From Rhodoferax sp. (lineage in GTDB: Bacteria; Pseudomonadota; Gammaproteobacteria; Burkholderiales; Burkholderiaceae_C): a stretch of DNA of 64,000 nucleotides. Below the pieces are notes generated by a model, which was given only the letters and a program-made list of their open reading frames with translations, was not told the DNA's origin and searched no databases. Position 1 is the stretch's first letter. Each line of letters opens with the position of its first letter. Below, in pieces: positions 35,709-44,433 of the stretch. The position numbers were made by a program, and so were the translations under genes. The stretch spans positions 124,001 to 188,000 of the forward strand of contig JACKLL010000002.1 in the NCBI GenBank assembly GCA_024235935.1, written 5' to 3'.

Positions 35709-35745
35709 TACGGCCTTGCATACTCCGTAGCCGAGGTCTTGCGGA

Positions 35746-36702
35746 TCAGGGGCCGCTGGCCGGTTTCTGGCGCGGCCGATGGCGTGAGAGCCGGTGCGTG
35801 ATGGCCCGCGGTGTCGGCGCCAAAGTGCCGTCCTGTGTCTGCACCCGCGCGCGCAGATGGCTTTCGCTGGCCTTGAGCAGGACACTGTAGAGGGTTTCGC
35901 ACAGGCGTCGGGCCTGCACGCCGGGCCAGTCCGCAGGCAGGAACACCTTGGGCAGATTGGGATCGCGCAGCAGGACGCGGCGGTATTCGTGGATCAGCAG
36001 GCTGCGCGCCAGGAAGGCGTCGGCCGGTTCCCACGGCACATCGGCGTCCAGCAGCGGCGAGAAGCGCTGGATGAACTGGCTCCATGCGTCGGCGACACGG
36101 TCCAGCGCGAACGTGCCGTGCATGATGTCCTGCAGCGGCTGCGCTGCGAATCCATCCAGGCTGTGCGCGCGCAATACAGCCACATGGGCCTGCTGCCCGG
36201 CGGCCGCGATGATCTCGTGCAGTGCGGCATGGCTGGCATGCGGGTGTGCGAACACATGGGGCGACAGGCGTCCGAAACTCTCCCAGGTCAGCTCCCGCTG
36301 CAGTCGCAACCGGTCACTGGCGCGCATGGTGGTGTCGAGCAGCACCAGCGTCCACTGTCCGTCCCACTGGGGCAGGTTGAAATCGTAGATGCGCCGATCG
36401 GCATGCTGCACCCGCTGCAACCCGACCTCCGACAGCCCGTAGTAGCTGCGCCGCCCCTCGCGGGTGGCCGTGAACCAGCCGTCGGCGCTGAGCCGGAACG
36501 CGCTGGTACGCACCAGCCGGGACGACAGGCCCAGTGGCGCCAGCAGGGCGATCAGGCTGCCCAGCCAGACCGACTGGCGGCGTGGCGCGATGGCGTCGCC
36601 GAACACCGTGATCAGCATCGAATTGGCGCGCACGTCGAGCGTGCGCAGCATCTGCGCCAATTGGCGGGAACGTGTCATGGCGCTTGCAGGCGTGCGTCCC
36701 AT
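35746..36702 (-). CDS. paaX: PaaX-family repressor of phenylacetate catabolism
   Basis: 318 residues from the ATG at 36702, which has GGAGG 5 bases upstream. The N-terminal winged-helix part includes NSMLITVFGDAIAPRRQSVWLGSLIALLAPLGLSSRLVRTSAFRL and GWFTATREGRRSYYGLS, the PaaX DNA-binding pattern. A large effector-binding domain follows (WTLVLLDTTM..., RDPNLPKVFLPADWPG). In known systems phenylacetyl-CoA is the inducer that releases it from DNA. It is divergent from paaA and faces an exact inverted repeat. The last 40 residues are a basic tail (HRLSRHRPRQKP). Confidence 0.9.
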   Translation of the reverse strand: MGRTPASAMTRSRQLAQMLRTLDVRANSMLITVFGDAIAPRRQSVWLGSLIALLAPLGLSSRLVRTSAFRLSADGWFTATREGRRSYYGLSEVGLQRVQHADRRIYDFNLPQWDGQWTLVLLDTTMRASDRLRLQRELTWESFGRLSPHVFAHPHASHAALHEIIAAAGQQAHVAVLRAHSLDGFAAQPLQDIMHGTFALDRVADAWSQFIQRFSPLLDADVPWEPADAFLARSLLIHEYRRVLLRDPNLPKVFLPADWPGVQARRLCETLYSVLLKASESHLRARVQTQDGTLAPTPRAITHRLSRHRPRQKPASGP

Positions 36703-36714
36703 CCCGACCTCCAA

Positions 36715-36757
36715 AGTGATACACGGATTTTGATTGTATGAGTCCATCTGTATCACT
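36715..36757 (+). promoter_or_regulatory. candidate PaaX operator
   Basis: AGTGATACA (36715-36723) and TGTATCACT (36749-36757) form a perfect 9-bp inverted repeat separated by 25 bases, between paaX and paaA. PaaX boxes elsewhere are TGATTC-type arms with a long spacer, so the layout fits. A further TGTATC half-site lies at about 36810, just before the paaA ribosome site. Confidence 0.7.
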
Positions 36758-36822
36758 ACCATCGTCCGTTCGACCTGTGCCTGCGATTGATGCGGGTCAA
36801 TCTGTATCGGAGGGAGTTCGCA

Positions 36823-37818
36823 ATGTACGCACAACTGGTGGAGACAGGGGCCAAGGCCGTCAAGACGGTCGAACAGATGGAGCCGCAGGAGCGCGCGTTC
36901 CAGCAACGCATTGACGCCGGCATCAAGATGGAGCCCAAGGACTGGATGCCCGAGGCCTACCGGCGCACGCTGATCCGGCAGATCTCGCAGCATGCGCATT
37001 CCGAATATGTGGGCATGCTGCCCGAAGGCAACTGGATCGGCCGTGCGCCATCGCTCAAGCGCAAGGCCATCCTGATGGCCAAGGTGCAGGACGAAGCCGG
37101 CCATGCCCTGTACCTCTACAGCGCCGTCGAGACGCTGGGCGTGAACCGCGACGACACCTATCGCGACCTGCTGTCGGGCAAGGCCAAGTACTCGAGCATC
37201 TTCAACTACCCGACGCTGACCTGGGCCGACATCGGCGCGATCGGATGGCTGGTGGACGGCTCCGCCATCGTCAACCAGATTCCGATCTGTCGCTGCTCCT
37301 TCGGCCCGTATGCGCGGGCCATGGTGCGGGTCTGCAAGGAAGAGTCGTTCCACCAGCGGCAGGGCTTCGAGATCATGGAAGTCTTGTGCCGTGGCACGCC
37401 GGAACAGAAGCAGATGGCGCAGGATGCGCTGAACCGCTGGTGGTGGCCGTCGATCGCGATGCACGGCCCGGCCGATGGCCAGTCGGTCAACAGCGCCCAG
37501 TCGATGGCCTGGAAGATCAAGCTGCACAGCAACGACGAACTGCGCCAGAAGTTCATCGACCAGACCGTTCCGCAGATCGAGTTTCTCGGACTGGAATTGC
37601 CCGACCCGGCGCTGAAGTGGAACGAGGCGCGCGGCCACTACGACTACGGCGAGATCGACTGGGACGACTTCTTCCAGGTCGTCAAGGGTTTCGGTCCTTG
37701 CAACCGCGAGCGCCTGGCGGCCCGCAACAAGGCGTGGGACGAGGGCGCCTGGTTCCGCGAGGCCCTGAGCGCCCATGCGCAAAAGCAGATCGACGTCCAA
37801 CAACCCAAGGTGGCATGA
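36823..37818 (+). CDS. paaA: 1,2-phenylacetyl-CoA epoxidase subunit PaaA
   Basis: 331 residues from ATG 36823, with GGAGGGAG 6 bases upstream. Diiron ligands lie in the two ExxH motifs KVQDEAGHALYLYS and VCKEESFHQRQGFEIM, as in bacterial multicomponent monooxygenases. PaaA is the catalytic subunit of the PaaABCDE complex that epoxidises the ring of phenylacetyl-CoA using O2. Followed after 1 base by paaB; the operon continues to paaK. Confidence 0.97.
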   Translation: MYAQLVETGAKAVKTVEQMEPQERAFQQRIDAGIKMEPKDWMPEAYRRTLIRQISQHAHSEYVGMLPEGNWIGRAPSLKRKAILMAKVQDEAGHALYLYSAVETLGVNRDDTYRDLLSGKAKYSSIFNYPTLTWADIGAIGWLVDGSAIVNQIPICRCSFGPYARAMVRVCKEESFHQRQGFEIMEVLCRGTPEQKQMAQDALNRWWWPSIAMHGPADGQSVNSAQSMAWKIKLHSNDELRQKFIDQTVPQIEFLGLELPDPALKWNEARGHYDYGEIDWDDFFQVVKGFGPCNRERLAARNKAWDEGAWFREALSAHAQKQIDVQQPKVA

Positions 37819-37819
37819 C

Positions 37820-38119
37820 ATGACACAGCAGACGAACCGGCCAGACTGGCCCTTGTGGGAAGTATTTGTGCGCAGCCAGCATGGGCTGGCACACAAGCAT
37901 GTGGGCAGCCTGCATGCGGTGGACGGCGAAAGCGCGGTGCAGCATGCCCGCGATGTCTACACCCGGCGCAATGAAGGCGTCAGCATCTGGGTGGTGCGGG
38001 CGAGCGACGTGGTGGCCAGCACTCCGGGGGACAAGGAAGCCTTGTTCGACCCGGCGCAAAGCAAGGTCTACCGGCATCCGACCTTCTATCCCATGCCCGA
38101 CGGCGTGAAGAACATCTGA
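37820..38119 (+). CDS. paaB: 1,2-phenylacetyl-CoA epoxidase subunit PaaB
   Basis: 99 residues. WPLWEVFVRSQHGLAHKHVGSLHAVDGESAVQHARDVYTRRNEG and IWVVRASDVVAS are typical PaaB. PaaB is a small structural subunit, bridging PaaAC heterodimers. ATG 37820 overlaps nothing but begins 1 base after paaA stops. PaaC begins 10 bases downstream. Confidence 0.96.
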   Translation: MTQQTNRPDWPLWEVFVRSQHGLAHKHVGSLHAVDGESAVQHARDVYTRRNEGVSIWVVRASDVVASTPGDKEALFDPAQSKVYRHPTFYPMPDGVKNI

Positions 38120-38129
38120 GCGCGCGCCC

Positions 38130-38882
38130 ATGACCGATCCAAAGTTCGAATACCTGCTGCGCCTGGGTGACAACGCGCTGGTGCTGTCGCAGCAACTCGG
38201 GGCCTGGTGCGGCCACGGGCCGGCGCTGGAGGAAGACCTGGCGCTGACCAACGTGGCGCTGGACCTGCTGGGTCAGGCCCGCATGTGGCTGAGCTATGCC
38301 GGCGAGGTCGAGGGGCAGGGCCGGGACGAGGACGCGCTGGCCTATCTGCGCGACGGTGGCGCGTTTCGCAACCTGTTGCTGGTCGAGTTGCCGAACGGGC
38401 ATTACGGCGACACCGTGATGCGCCAGTTCCTGTTCGACGCCTGGCACCAGCATCTGCTGGCCGGCCTGGGCCAGTCGAAGGACCCGCGCATCGCCGAGAT
38501 CGCGCAGAAGGCGGCCAAGGAGGTGCGCTACCACGTGCAGCGCAGTGCCGGCCTGGTGATCGCACTGGGCGATGGCACCGAACTGAGCCACGCGCGCATG
38601 CAGGCCTCGCTCGAGCAGCTCTGGCCCTATACCCAGGAATGGTTCGAGTCCGATCCGGTCGACGCCGGATGTGCCGATCAGGGGCTGGCCCCTGCCGCGC
38701 CGACCCTGGCAGCGCCCTGGCGCGCCAGCGTCGAGGCGGTGCTGGCACGCGCCACGCTGCAGATGCCCACCTATGTCGGCCACCAGCGCGGCGGTCGCCT
38801 GGGTGTGCATACCGAGCATCTGGGTCACCTGCTGGCCGAGCTGCAGTTCGTGCAGCGCGCCTATCCCGGAGCGCAGTGGTGA
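38130..38882 (+). CDS. paaC: 1,2-phenylacetyl-CoA epoxidase subunit PaaC
   Basis: 250 residues. The structural, non-catalytic homologue of PaaA: YLLRLGDNALVLSQQLGAWCGHGPALEEDLALTNVALDLLGQARMWLSYAGE, then RQFLFDAWHQHLLAGL and KEVRYHVQRSAGLVIALGDGTELSHARMQASLEQLWPYT. It helps position the substrate in the complex. The stop overlaps the paaD start. Confidence 0.96.
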   Translation: MTDPKFEYLLRLGDNALVLSQQLGAWCGHGPALEEDLALTNVALDLLGQARMWLSYAGEVEGQGRDEDALAYLRDGGAFRNLLLVELPNGHYGDTVMRQFLFDAWHQHLLAGLGQSKDPRIAEIAQKAAKEVRYHVQRSAGLVIALGDGTELSHARMQASLEQLWPYTQEWFESDPVDAGCADQGLAPAAPTLAAPWRASVEAVLARATLQMPTYVGHQRGGRLGVHTEHLGHLLAELQFVQRAYPGAQW

Positions 38883-39478
38883 ATTCCGCGCTACCCTCCC
38901 GTGCGGCCCACCCGCCGTCGGTGGCAGTGCGCGCCTCGCAGGAACAGCTCATGGGCTGGCTGGACCAGGTCATGGATCCGGAGGTGCCCGTGGTGTCGGT
39001 CGTCGGCCTGGGTATCGTGCGCGAAATCCGCTGGCACGATGGCGAAGATCTGCCACCGGGCGCCAAAGCACCGCGTCTGCAGGTGGTTGTCACGCCCACC
39101 TATTCCGGCTGCCCGGCCACCGAGGTGATTGCGCGTTCCATCCGCGAGGCCTTGCAGTCGCACGGCATCCCCGACGTTGAGGTCACGACCCGGCTGTCGC
39201 CGGCCTGGACCACCGACTGGATGTCGCCGCAGGCGCGTGAGGCCTTGCGGGCCTATGGCATTGCGCCGCCGGTCGGGTCGGCGCATGCCGGCATCGACGG
39301 CAGCCAGGTGGTCGACATCGCCGGGCTGCTCGGTGCCGCCGATCGACCGGCCGTGCCATGCCCGCTGTGTGGCTCGCGCCGCACCCGGCTGCTGTCGCAG
39401 TTCGGCTCGACCGCCTGCAAGGCCTTGTACCAGTGCAACAGCTGCCTGGAACCCTTCGACTATTTCAAACCGCATTGA
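38879..39478 (+). CDS. paaD: PaaD iron-sulfur maturation factor
   Basis: 199 residues, GTG start overlapping the paaC stop by four bases. An N-terminal DUF59/MIP18-type domain (QVMDPEVPVVSVVGLGIVREIRW and VVVTPTYSGCPATEVI) is followed by a C-terminal cysteine-rich knuckle (CPLCGSRRT and ACKALYQCNSCLEPFDYF). It is thought to assist iron-sulfur or iron insertion into the epoxidase or PaaE. The overlap implies translational coupling to paaC. Confidence 0.94.
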   Translation: MNSALPSRAAHPPSVAVRASQEQLMGWLDQVMDPEVPVVSVVGLGIVREIRWHDGEDLPPGAKAPRLQVVVTPTYSGCPATEVIARSIREALQSHGIPDVEVTTRLSPAWTTDWMSPQAREALRAYGIAPPVGSAHAGIDGSQVVDIAGLLGAADRPAVPCPLCGSRRTRLLSQFGSTACKALYQCNSCLEPFDYFKPH

Positions 39479-39488
39479 TCGACCCGCC

Positions 39489-40580
39489 ATGGCCACGACC
39501 CAATTCCATCCCCTGCAGGTGCGCCAGGTGCAGCACGCCACGCGCGATGCGATCGCCGTGACCTTCGAGCTTCCACCAGCGCTGGCGGACACCTTCCACT
39601 ACACCCAGGGCCAGTACCTGACGCTGCGAACCATGCTGGACGGCCAGGAGATCCGGCGCTCCTATTCCATCTGTTCGGCCGCGCAGGACCAGCAACTGCG
39701 GGTGGCGATCAAGCGCGTGCACGGCGGCGCGTTCTCGAACTGGGCTGCCGATCACCTCAAGGTCGGCAGCACCATCGACGTGATGCCGCCCCAGGGCAAT
39801 TTTCACCTGCCGCTGCAGCCCGATGCGGCGCGCCATGTCGTGGCGTTTGCATCGGGCAGCGGCATCACACCCATCCTGTCCATCGTCAAGACCACGCTGC
39901 TGGCCGAGCCCGCCACCAGCGTCACGCTGGTCTATGGCAACCGCTCGTCGGGCGGCGTCATGTTCAAGGAGGAACTCGAAGACCTCAAGGACAGCTACAT
40001 GGGCCGGCTCAACCTGGTCTGGGTCATGAGCCGTGAGTCGCAGGACATCGACCTGTTCAACGGCCGCATCGACTACGACAAGTGCAGCCGCCTGCTCACG
40101 CACTGGATCGACCCGTCCAGCATCGACGCCGCCTTCATCTGCGGACCCGAAGACATGATGCTGGCGACGTCCAAGGCCTTGCAGGACAAGGGCGTGCCGG
40201 CTGCGCGCATCAAGACCGAGCTGTTCGGAACCGTGCTGGCCGATGGCCGGGTGCGACCGCCGCGTGTCCCGGTGCAGGGCAGCGGGCAATGCACGGTGGA
40301 GGTGGTTCTGGACGGCACCCGGCGCAGCTTCGTCATGGACAAGAACACCGACAACCTGGTGGACGCCGGCATCAAGGCGGGGCTGGAGATGCCGTATTCC
40401 TGCAAGGGCGGGGTCTGCTCCACCTGCCGCGCCAACGTGGTCGAGGGCGAGGTCGAGATGGACATCAACTTCGCGCTCGAGGACTACGAGGTGGCCCGCG
40501 GTTTCGTTCTTTGCTGCCAGAGCTATCCGGTCAGCGACACGCTGGTGATCGACTTCGACCGCGAACACGCGCACTCCTGA
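39489..40580 (+). CDS. paaE: phenylacetyl-CoA epoxidase reductase PaaE
   Basis: 363 residues. An N-terminal ferredoxin-NADP reductase module binds FAD (QEIRRSYSICSAAQDQQL, FASGSGITPILSIVK) and NADPH, and a C-terminal plant-type 2Fe-2S domain has the cysteine set CKGGVCSTC plus a later cysteine in FVLCCQSYP. It passes electrons from NADPH to PaaA. ATG 39489 follows paaD by 10 bases. Confidence 0.96.
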   Translation: MATTQFHPLQVRQVQHATRDAIAVTFELPPALADTFHYTQGQYLTLRTMLDGQEIRRSYSICSAAQDQQLRVAIKRVHGGAFSNWAADHLKVGSTIDVMPPQGNFHLPLQPDAARHVVAFASGSGITPILSIVKTTLLAEPATSVTLVYGNRSSGGVMFKEELEDLKDSYMGRLNLVWVMSRESQDIDLFNGRIDYDKCSRLLTHWIDPSSIDAAFICGPEDMMLATSKALQDKGVPAARIKTELFGTVLADGRVRPPRVPVQGSGQCTVEVVLDGTRRSFVMDKNTDNLVDAGIKAGLEMPYSCKGGVCSTCRANVVEGEVEMDINFALEDYEVARGFVLCCQSYPVSDTLVIDFDREHAHS

Positions 40581-40663
40581 GCGCCACGCTTTTTGCCACA
40601 ATGCATCCGGGGTCGGCGTGCCACACGCAGGCCTTGCCGGACGACAACAAGAGGAGACATCCG

Positions 40664-41983
40664 ATGCCGCGCCACACCACGCCCACCGATTTGCTCGATC
40701 CGATCGAGCGCGCCAGCCGGGACGAGATCACCGCACTGCAACTGCAGCGCCTGCAGGCCAGCTTGCACGCGGTCTATCGCAACGTGCCGCACTACCAGCA
40801 GGCATTCAAGGCGGCCGGCGTGCATCCCGACGACCTCAAGAGCCTGGCCGATCTGGCAAAGTTTCCGTTCACCACCAAGCAGGACCTGCGCGCGAACTAT
40901 CCCTTCGGAATGTTCGCGGTGCCGCGCGAACAGGTGGCGCGCATTCATGCGTCCTCGGGGACGACCGGCAAGCCGACCGTGGTCGGCTACACGCGCCAGG
41001 ACATCGACAACTGGGCCGACCTGGTGGCGCGCTCCATCCGCGCCGCCGGCGGGCGTGCCGGCGACCTGTTGCACGTGGCCTATGGCTATGGCCTGTTCAC
41101 CGGCGGACTGGGCGCGCACTACGGTGGTGAGCGGCTCGGTTGCACGGTGATCCCGATGTCGGGCGGACAGACCGAGAAGCAGGTACAGCTGATCGAGGAC
41201 TTCAAGCCACGCATCATCATGGTGACGCCGTCCTATATGCAGGTCATCATGGAAGAGATGGTCCGCCAGGGCAAGGATCCGCGCGAGACCTCGCTGGAGA
41301 TCGGCATCTTCGGCGCCGAACCCTGGACCGAGGCCATGCGCACCGAGATCGAGAACCAGTCGGGCATGGACGCGGTCGACATCTACGGCCTGTCCGAGGT
41401 GATGGGTCCGGGCGTGGCCAGCGAATGCGTCGAGTCCAAGGATGGCCCGGTGATCTGGGAGGACCACTTCTATCCGGAGGTGATCGACCCGTTGACCGGC
41501 GAAGTGCTGCCCGACGGCGAGGAGGGCGAGCTGGTGTTCACCTCGCTGACCAAGCAGGCGTTCCCGATCATCCGCTACCGGACCCGCGACCTGACCCGGC
41601 TGCTGCCGCCGACCTCGCGCGCATTCCGGCGCATGGGCAAGATCGTCGGCCGCTCCGACGACATGCTGATCATCCGCGGCGTCAACGTATTCCCGACCCA
41701 GATCGAGGAGCTGGTGCTGCAGCACGGCAAGCTGTCGCCGCTGTACCAGATCATCGTCACGCGTGAAGGGCCGCTCGACCATGTCGAGGTGCAGGTCGAA
41801 TTGCAGAGCGCGCATGCCGCACAGTCGCAGAATGGCATCGCCGAGATCGGCCAGTGGCTGCAGCACCGGGTCAAGAGCCTGGTCGGCATCAGCACCCGCG
41901 TCAACGTGCTGCCACCCCAGTCGGTCGAACGCACGCAGACCGGCAAGGCCCGACGCGTGATCGACAAGCGTCCCCGGAGCTGA
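40664..41983 (+). CDS. paaK: phenylacetate-CoA ligase
   Basis: 439 residues. The AMP-binding P-loop is HASSGTTGKPTVVGYT and the later DIYGLSEVMGPGVASECVES and RYRTRDLTRLLPP motifs are as in PaaK. It activates phenylacetate with ATP and CoA to make the substrate of PaaABCE and the PaaX inducer. GAGGAG precedes the ATG. The 83-base gap after paaE is short, so it is probably in the same operon. paaG, paaZ, paaF, paaH and paaJ are not in the window. Confidence 0.97.
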   Translation: MPRHTTPTDLLDPIERASRDEITALQLQRLQASLHAVYRNVPHYQQAFKAAGVHPDDLKSLADLAKFPFTTKQDLRANYPFGMFAVPREQVARIHASSGTTGKPTVVGYTRQDIDNWADLVARSIRAAGGRAGDLLHVAYGYGLFTGGLGAHYGGERLGCTVIPMSGGQTEKQVQLIEDFKPRIIMVTPSYMQVIMEEMVRQGKDPRETSLEIGIFGAEPWTEAMRTEIENQSGMDAVDIYGLSEVMGPGVASECVESKDGPVIWEDHFYPEVIDPLTGEVLPDGEEGELVFTSLTKQAFPIIRYRTRDLTRLLPPTSRAFRRMGKIVGRSDDMLIIRGVNVFPTQIEELVLQHGKLSPLYQIIVTREGPLDHVEVQVELQSAHAAQSQNGIAEIGQWLQHRVKSLVGISTRVNVLPPQSVERTQTGKARRVIDKRPRS

Positions 41984-42003
41984 GCCGCGCGGCGGCAGGG
42001 GGC

Positions 42004-42495
42004 TCAGTCGGCCTGCGCCGACAGCAGTTGCGCCACTTCCTGCGGGTCGACCGACCGTGCCGCGCCGAAGCCGGCGATCTGGCGGATCTGGTCGACAGGA
42101 ATGCGCACCAGGCGAAAGTCGCCCAGTTCCATCATGGGCGCAGCCTCCGGGAAGCGCGCCAGATAGGCGTCCCGCGCCTGATGCCACTGCGGGCTTTCGG
42201 GTGTCGGGGCCTGGGCATGGCCATGCAGGGTCGCGCGCGGCAGCGCGTGCACCGGCTCGCCGGGCACCTCCGGCCGCATCACCAGCAGCGAGACGGCGCT
42301 GTGGCGCAGCATGTTGCCGGTGTGCGCAGCCAGGCTGCTGACGTGGATCACCAGGCAGGGTGTCTGCCGGTCGATGGCATAGGGCACCATCGATACCATC
42401 GGCGTGCCGTCGGCATTCAGGCTGCCAAGGGCCGCCACGCGCTGGCCGTGCAGCAACTGGCGCAGGTCGAGATGCTGGCGTGACAGATGGGTCAT
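42004..42495 (-). CDS. pyridoxamine 5'-phosphate oxidase-like flavoprotein (HugZ-like)
   Basis: 163 residues from the ATG at 42495. The split-barrel flavin fold is shown by AALGSLNADGTPMVSMVPYAIDRQTPCLVIHVSSLAAHTGNM and SVSLLVMRPE. The last part, ARFPEAAPMMELGDFRLVRIPVDQIRQIAGFGAAR, is typical of HugZ-type haem-utilisation proteins, whose haem-degrading role has been shown in other bacteria. Lone gene, convergent with paaK. The open frame upstream of 42495 overlaps the nitroreductase and is not coding. Confidence 0.82.
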   Translation of the reverse strand: MTHLSRQHLDLRQLLHGQRVAALGSLNADGTPMVSMVPYAIDRQTPCLVIHVSSLAAHTGNMLRHSAVSLLVMRPEVPGEPVHALPRATLHGHAQAPTPESPQWHQARDAYLARFPEAAPMMELGDFRLVRIPVDQIRQIAGFGAARSVDPQEVAQLLSAQAD

Positions 42496-42592
42496 GGGGG
42501 GGCAGGGCTCCTGATCCGGTTTGTAGCAGATCGACGGGTCGCTCTGCCAGACCCCGACCCTACAATGTTTTCTCCTGCCATGTTGGGTGCCA

Positions 42593-43285
42593 ATGACGAT
42601 GTCCACTCCCGCCACCCCTTTGACCCCGCCAGCCCTTGCGCCGAGCTTCGACGCCCGGCCGGTGCCGCGCGCGCTGATCGAGGAGGTCCTGGCGCTGGCG
42701 CGGCGCGCGCCGTCGGGGGTCAACACGCAGCCCTGGCAGGTATGCGTCGTCCAGGGCGCGTCACTGGCGGCGATGCGCGCGGGCGCCGGTGCGGCGCTGG
42801 CACAGGCCGAAGCCGACACCGAGGCGCGGGCGCGTTTCTGGGCGGCGTTTCGGCGCTTGCCCGGCCATAGCCACTGGGACGGACCGGCCTGGGAGCAGGT
42901 CGGCCCGGCACTGTCGGACGCTGCCAATGCGGCGTTTGGCGCCGGACAGATCCGCAGTGCCGACGATCTGGCCCGATATTTCGATCTGTTCGGCGCCCCG
43001 GTGGCGCTGATGTGTCTGATCGACCGCAAGCTGGGCCTGGGTTCGGTGCTGGACTACGGCATGTTCCTGCAAACCATCGTCGTGGCAGCGCAGGCCCGTG
43101 GCTTGCAGGCGGTGGTGCAGCCCGGCTGGCGGGGTCTTGCCGACGCCGTGGCGCCGGTTCTGCAGGTGCACGAGGACGATATGCAACTGCTGGCTGGCGT
43201 CGCGCTGGGGTTTGCGCCTGCCGACGCGCCCGCGGGTCAGGCAACGTCGGTGCCGGCTGACAGCTTCACCCGCTGGCACGGCTGA
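42593..43285 (+). CDS. nitroreductase family protein
   Basis: 230 residues. FMN-binding nitroreductase signatures are VLALARRAPSGVNTQPWQVCVVQG at the N-terminus and FLQTIVVAAQARGLQAVVQPGW near the middle, with LLAGVALGFAPADAPAG in the C-terminal part. It reduces nitro groups or similar acceptors with NAD(P)H; the substrate is unknown. Starts at ATG 42593 or 42599; neither has a strong ribosome site. A TACAAT promoter element lies about 30 bases upstream. Converges with the iminopeptidase. Confidence 0.85.
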   Translation: MTMSTPATPLTPPALAPSFDARPVPRALIEEVLALARRAPSGVNTQPWQVCVVQGASLAAMRAGAGAALAQAEADTEARARFWAAFRRLPGHSHWDGPAWEQVGPALSDAANAAFGAGQIRSADDLARYFDLFGAPVALMCLIDRKLGLGSVLDYGMFLQTIVVAAQARGLQAVVQPGWRGLADAVAPVLQVHEDDMQLLAGVALGFAPADAPAGQATSVPADSFTRWHG

Positions 43286-43308
43286 TTCAAGGCTGCGCCG
43301 ATGCGGGT

Positions 43309-44292
43309 TCAGCCGGCAGTGGTACGCGCAAACCCGCCATGGTCGCGGAAGTCGTCCATGGCCTGGACCAGCGCCGCCTCGATGCCCGGCTCGAACGCGG
43401 AGTGGCCGGCGTCTTCGATGATCTGCAGCCTTGCCTGGGGCCATGCCGTGTGCAGGCGCTGGGCCGTGACCGGCGGACAGATCACGTCATAGCGGCCTTG
43501 CACGATGATTCCGGGGATGCCGTGCAGCCGGCCCGCATCGCGCAGCAGCTGATCCGGTGTGAAGAAGCCGCGGTTCTGGAAATAGTGGGCTTCCATCCGG
43601 GCGACGGCCAGCGCGCTGGCGTCAGAGGACGCGTCGTGCGGTTCCGGTGCTTGTGGCCACAGGTGCAGGCAACTGCTCTCGTACCGGTTCCAGGCGCGCG
43701 CCGCGTGCAGCCGGGTCTGCGGGTCGTCGCCGAACAGCCGGCGGATATAGGCGGCCAGCAGGTCGCCGCGCTCCTGGATCGGTATCTGCGCGACAAATTC
43801 TTCGTAGTCTCGGGGAAAAAATCGCCCCATGCCGTGCATGAACCAGTCGATCTCGTCATCGGTGCACAGAAAAATGCCCCGTAGCACCAGGGCGAGACAG
43901 CGCCGCGGGTGGGCCTGTGCATAGGCCAGCGCCAGCGTCGAACCCCACGAGCCACCGAACACCAGCCATTGGTCTATGCCGAGCAAGGCGCGCAGTTGCT
44001 CCATGTCCGCCACCAGCAGCGCCGTGGTGTTGGCACGGCATTCGGCTGGCGGTGTCGAGCGGCCGGCGCCGCGCTGGTCGAACAAGACAATGCGGTAATG
44101 GGCCGGATCGAAGAATTGCCGATGCCGTGGCGTCGTGCCCGAACCCGGCCCGCCGTGCAGCAGCACCACCGGAACCCCCTGCGGATTGCCGGATTCCTCC
44201 CAGTAAAGCGTGTGCAAGGGGTCGACCGCCAGCATGCCGCTGCGGTGGGGTTCGATGGGCGGATAGGGCTTGGGCAGGGGCCGGGTTTCCAT
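43309..44292 (-). CDS. pip: proline iminopeptidase
   Basis: 327 residues. The alpha/beta hydrolase PIP signatures are VVLLHGGPGSGTTPRHRQFFDPAHYRIVLFDQRGAGRS (oxyanion and DQRG), the nucleophile GGSWGSTLALAYAQ, the acid in GRYDVICP and the catalytic His near EDAGHSAFEPG. It removes N-terminal proline from peptides in the cytoplasm. The start ATG at 44292 was chosen because the frame running further upstream overlaps trkA in antisense. Diverges from trkA. Confidence 0.94.
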   Translation of the reverse strand: METRPLPKPYPPIEPHRSGMLAVDPLHTLYWEESGNPQGVPVVLLHGGPGSGTTPRHRQFFDPAHYRIVLFDQRGAGRSTPPAECRANTTALLVADMEQLRALLGIDQWLVFGGSWGSTLALAYAQAHPRRCLALVLRGIFLCTDDEIDWFMHGMGRFFPRDYEEFVAQIPIQERGDLLAAYIRRLFGDDPQTRLHAARAWNRYESSCLHLWPQAPEPHDASSDASALAVARMEAHYFQNRGFFTPDQLLRDAGRLHGIPGIIVQGRYDVICPPVTAQRLHTAWPQARLQIIEDAGHSAFEPGIEAALVQAMDDFRDHGGFARTTAG

Positions 44293-44433
44293 GGTGCGGT
44301 TTGGAGTGGAGTAGCAGGGACAATAGGGCCTATTGCAACCCGCACGCCGATTGTGACCCAGACCCTTTGCTGCACGCCACTGCTGGTGTTTGACCCCATG
44401 CCGGTACCATCGCCAATCCCCAAGGTCTAACCC

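Noticed and set aside
35746..37896. A 716-residue open minus-strand frame
   Set aside because: Its C-terminal part is PaaX with a clear ribosome site at 36702; the upstream part is antisense to paaA.
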